The notes beneath the pieces are model-generated. The model saw only the letters and a program-made list of their open reading frames with translations. It was not told the DNA's origin and did no database searches. DNA of 64,000 bases from Aphanocapsa sp. GSE-SYN-MK-11-07L (lineage in GTDB: Bacteria > Cyanobacteriota > Cyanobacteriia > Thermosynechococcales > Thermosynechococcaceae): positions 1 to 64,000 of the forward strand of contig JAHHGS010000084.1 of NCBI GenBank assembly GCA_019359715.1, in the 5' to 3' direction. Both the position numbers and the translations under genes were made by a program. This document shows, one piece after another, positions 61,342-64,000 of this stretch; positions within the stretch are counted from its first letter, which is position 1, and each line of letters begins with the position of its first letter.

Positions 61342-64000
61342 CTAGGCAACAACAACGAAATCAGTTGCTGCCAGAACACTGACATTGTTGACGATCGCAA
61401 ACTGCCCGCCGGCGCCAAAACCTGCTTCTGCTCCATTTTGGTTGTAGAACAATTTGCCTGTGCTGGTGCTGAAAGTAATCAACGATTCACTTGCAGCAGC
61501 TAGAGCATCAGTAGTCACGTTAGCAAAGCTGGTTCCAGCCGTAAAGGTGGCGCGACTGAGCGCAATTTTATCTGTATTATCAGCCGTGCGCTTAAAATCA
61601 GTGATCCGATCGATCCCGATCGCTGCTGCTGCATAGGCAGAGCCAGTCGCAAACAGAAAGCTATCGTTGCCCAAGTTGCCGGCCAGCATATCGTTGCCTG
61701 CCCCGCCGTTCAGGGTGTCATTGCCAACCCCACCGGAGAGGCTGTCTCTGCCAGCTTGCCCGTCTAGCTGGTTGTGACCAATATTGCCAACGATCGTATT
61801 GTCTAGCTGATTGCCGATCCCGATCAAGTTCTGATCACCCCTCAGCCCAAGCCGCTCTAAAGTTGAATCGAGCCTGTAGTTGATAAAAGAGCGGACTGTA
61901 TCAGTTCCGGCATTGAAGGCTTCAACCACAACGTCACCGATATTTTCAACGTAGTAAAAGTCATTGCCGTCAAAGCCTGTGAGTGTATCGTTGCCTGTCC
62001 CCCCAGACAGCGTATCTGACCCGGCCCCTCCAAGCAAAAAGTCATTGTCATTGCTGCCAGTCAGTGTCCGCCCAGACTCAGGTTGATGATCCGCAATTGT
62101 CAAGATGCTCTGGTGATTAGTGCCTAAGATTGCCTGAGTTGGAGTTCCCAACTTGAGGCTGAACGTCTCATCTGACTCGATCGCAGAATCGCTGTTGACC
62201 TGGAGGGTGATTTGCTGGCTAACTTCGCCCGGCTTGAAGGTGAGGGTGCCGCTGTTGGCCTGATAGTCAGAGCCGGCGATCGCCGTGCCATTTTGAGTCG
62301 CAAACGGAACCGTAATCGTCTGGCCAAATGAATGGCTGAGGCTGACAGTAAAGGTAATTGACCCGCTACCTTCGGTCAAGCTGACCGTGTTTGGACTCAG
62401 GCTGACGGTTGGCGGTGAGTCATTGTCAACAATCGTCAGCACGGCTGTACTTTGACTGCCGAATGTGACTCCACCTTTTGGCCACATTAAACTGAGATTA
62501 ACCGTCTCATTTGGCTCAGCCATCCCGTCATCAATCATCGGAAACTGAACGACCTTTGGCGTCAGATCACCGTCAGCAAACGTAATGATTGGTGGATTGT
62601 CGTTGGTGTATGGGTAATCTCTGGGATCACTAGCTGTTCCCTTTCTGACCCAAAGCGCAGTGCTGACAGCTCCAGAACTACTCCCCGTCCGGGTAATGGT
62701 GATTGCCTGCACCGGAGTGCCATCTTCATTAATGCTAAAGGTAGGAGAACTAAAGCTCAGGCTCGAATCGTTATTGATGATTGTGGCTGTACTCTGAGTC
62801 GTTGTTCCGAGTGAGGCATTGGTTGGGGTGCCCAATTTGAGGCTGAAGGTTTCATCTGACTCAAGCCTGTTGTCACTATGAACCCGGACAATTACTTTTT
62901 TGCTGACTTCGCCTGGATTGAAGGTGAGGGTGCCGCTGTTGTCCATGTAGTCGGAGCCAGCGATCGCCGTCCCATCTTGAGTTGCAAACGGAACAGTAAT
63001 CGTCTGACTGCTGGAATTACTCAGGTTGACGGTGAAGGTTAACAGACTGGTGCCAGAATTTCCTTCGAGCAAGCTGACTGCTTCCTGGCTCATCGTCACC
63101 GTTGGCGATGAATCATTATCGACAATCGTTAACACCGCTGCATTTTGAGTTCCAATCGTTGCCCGCCCCTTTGGCCAGACTAAACTGAGGTTAACCGTTT
63201 CATTGGGTTCATAGCTGCGGTCATCAATGACTGGAAACTGAATGACCTTTGGTGTGGTATCACCGTCAGCAAACGTCACCAGGGGTGGATTGTCGTTGGT
63301 ATACGGGTAATCCTTTGGCTCTTTGGCGGTGCCGCTCTTGACCCAGAGGGCAGCACTGACTTTGCCGTAGCTTCCTCCAGTTCGGACGACGGTAATTGCC
63401 TGCACCGCCGTCCCATCTTCGTTAATTGTGAAGCTAGAGGAACTGAAGGATAGGGTGCCAGGCGTGGTGTAATTGAGCTGATAAAAATCACTGACGCGCT
63501 GAGCAGTTTGCCAGTAAGTTTGCTGATGGCTGAACAGCGCAGCGTAGCTGAAGGCATTGACAACTGTCTTGACATCCACACTTTTCTGGATGTTCATCGA
63601 GGTTTCACCGTCAGGATGAACGCGAGTGTTGCCCTCGGTGGATACCTCACCTGTAGATAACACCTTCGACTGCTCCCAGGCTGCGCCAGCAATGACCGCT
63701 TGTTGGATTTTTGTCCGCAGCGGATCATTCTCGTCGAGCAAGAGGCTAAATCGGCTAGCCAAAACCAGACTAACTGCCTGGTAGCTAGAGTCACCCCCAC
63801 CATTTTCCAAAAAGATGCCTGTTTTAGAATCGAACTGACTCATTGCTGCCTGGGCAAAATTCAACCCAATTTGCTGAGCTTTCGGATCTCCCAACGCTTC
63901 GCCAAGACTGTAATAGGCCAGCGCCTTGTGCCAGGTTCGATTAGCGGCTCGGCTATCTCCTTTCAACCGACTGACATTGCTGTCAAGGGTCATAAAATCT
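61342..64000 (-). CDS. Secreted Calx-beta/RTX protein, 5' end beyond the window
   Basis: At least 883 residues; the frame is open to the right edge, so the true start lies beyond 64000. The visible N-terminal part (about 1-175) looks like the end of an alpha/alpha-barrel (glycoside-hydrolase or lyase-like) domain: WHKALAYYSLGEALGDPKAQ, NGGGDSSYQAVSLVLASRF. Then two A-B pairs of Calx-beta-type domains (about 180-640), where A ends AVLTIVDND and B contains DGTAIAGSDY. Then RTX nonapeptide repeats (GGAGSDTLSGGTGNDTLTG and GGVGNDTLNGGAGND) and a C-terminal beta domain typical of type I secretion. Likely an extracellular calcium-binding adhesin or enzyme. Confidence 0.9.
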   Translation of the reverse strand, partial: DFMTLDSNVSRLKGDSRAANRTWHKALAYYSLGEALGDPKAQQIGLNFAQAAMSQFDSKTGIFLENGGGDSSYQAVSLVLASRFSLLLDENDPLRTKIQQAVIAGAAWEQSKVLSTGEVSTEGNTRVHPDGETSMNIQKSVDVKTVVNAFSYAALFSHQQTYWQTAQRVSDFYQLNYTTPGTLSFSSSSFTINEDGTAVQAITVVRTGGSYGKVSAALWVKSGTAKEPKDYPYTNDNPPLVTFADGDTTPKVIQFPVIDDRSYEPNETVNLSLVWPKGRATIGTQNAAVLTIVDNDSSPTVTMSQEAVSLLEGNSGTSLLTFTVNLSNSSSQTITVPFATQDGTAIAGSDYMDNSGTLTFNPGEVSKKVIVRVHSDNRLESDETFSLKLGTPTNASLGTTTQSTATIINNDSSLSFSSPTFSINEDGTPVQAITITRTGSSSGAVSTALWVRKGTASDPRDYPYTNDNPPIITFADGDLTPKVVQFPMIDDGMAEPNETVNLSLMWPKGGVTFGSQSTAVLTIVDNDSPPTVSLSPNTVSLTEGSGSITFTVSLSHSFGQTITVPFATQNGTAIAGSDYQANSGTLTFKPGEVSQQITLQVNSDSAIESDETFSLKLGTPTQAILGTNHQSILTIADHQPESGRTLTGSNDNDFLLGGAGSDTLSGGTGNDTLTGFDGNDFYYVENIGDVVVEAFNAGTDTVRSFINYRLDSTLERLGLRGDQNLIGIGNQLDNTIVGNIGHNQLDGQAGRDSLSGGVGNDTLNGGAGNDMLAGNLGNDSFLFATGSAYAAAAIGIDRITDFKRTADNTDKIALSRATFTAGTSFANVTTDALAAASESLITFSTSTGKLFYNQNGAEAGFGAGGQFAIVNNVSVLAATDFVVVA

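Overview
The window comes from a cyanobacterium. The HIP1 octamer GCGATCGC recurs throughout. Lineage markers include ndhL, a SipA-like protein, a DUF3370 protein, a group I intron in tRNA-Leu(UAA), a Z-ISO/NnrU protein, a partial photosystem II assembly (PAP, slr0144-slr0152 type) operon and a textbook NtcA promoter. I cannot name the genus from the sequence.

Layout. 1-3.9 kb: a BchH/ChlH-type magnesium chelatase H paralog that has lost its N-terminus and carries a palindromic repeat inserted in frame. 4.3-9.6 kb: PAP-like operon (tryptophan-repeat protein, helical protein, V4R protein, 2Fe-2S ferredoxin, TPR protein, SpkG-like kinase), then Z-ISO-like protein and thioredoxin. 10.8-15.8 kb: DUF3007, ndhL, intron-containing tRNA-Leu, SbcD-like nuclease, divergent PAP2 protein, crtE and folD. 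16.2-18.2 kb: an AT-rich, HIP1-free two-gene cassette (RecF/OLD-like ATPase plus Toprim-like DUF4276 protein), a candidate split defence system. 18.5-23.3 kb: aroC, alcohol dehydrogenase, CBS-domain protein and small genes.

23.5-31.6 kb is a nitrogen-related block: an APC permease in operon with a PII variant that has an altered T-loop; divergently, a PPK2 polyphosphate kinase with a lysine-rich N-terminus and type III glutamine synthetase (glnN) behind an exact NtcA site with a correctly spaced -10 box; then a betaine-type ABC ATPase and a dicarboxylate/glutamate symporter.

31.6-37.7 kb is a small genomic island at tRNA-Trp, bounded by a 26-bp direct repeat of the tRNA 3' end. It carries a decayed type I restriction system (hsdM and hsdS fused by deletion, hsdR full length with repeats inserted in frame), a UPF0175/DUF3368 toxin-antitoxin pair and a small DUF6887-like gene. 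No integrase is visible.

37.8-64 kb is mostly housekeeping: rplS, rhomboid protease, infC, hydrolases, InrS-like nickel sensor, tRNA-Arg, moaC, TlyA methyltransferase, two FHA proteins, MOSC protein, larB, a hybrid histidine kinase overlapping a REC-GGDEF-EAL protein, pfkA, DUF3370 protein, dnaG, an amino-acid ABC ATPase, a long coiled-coil protein, and the 3' part of a Calx-beta/RTX secreted protein that runs off the right edge.
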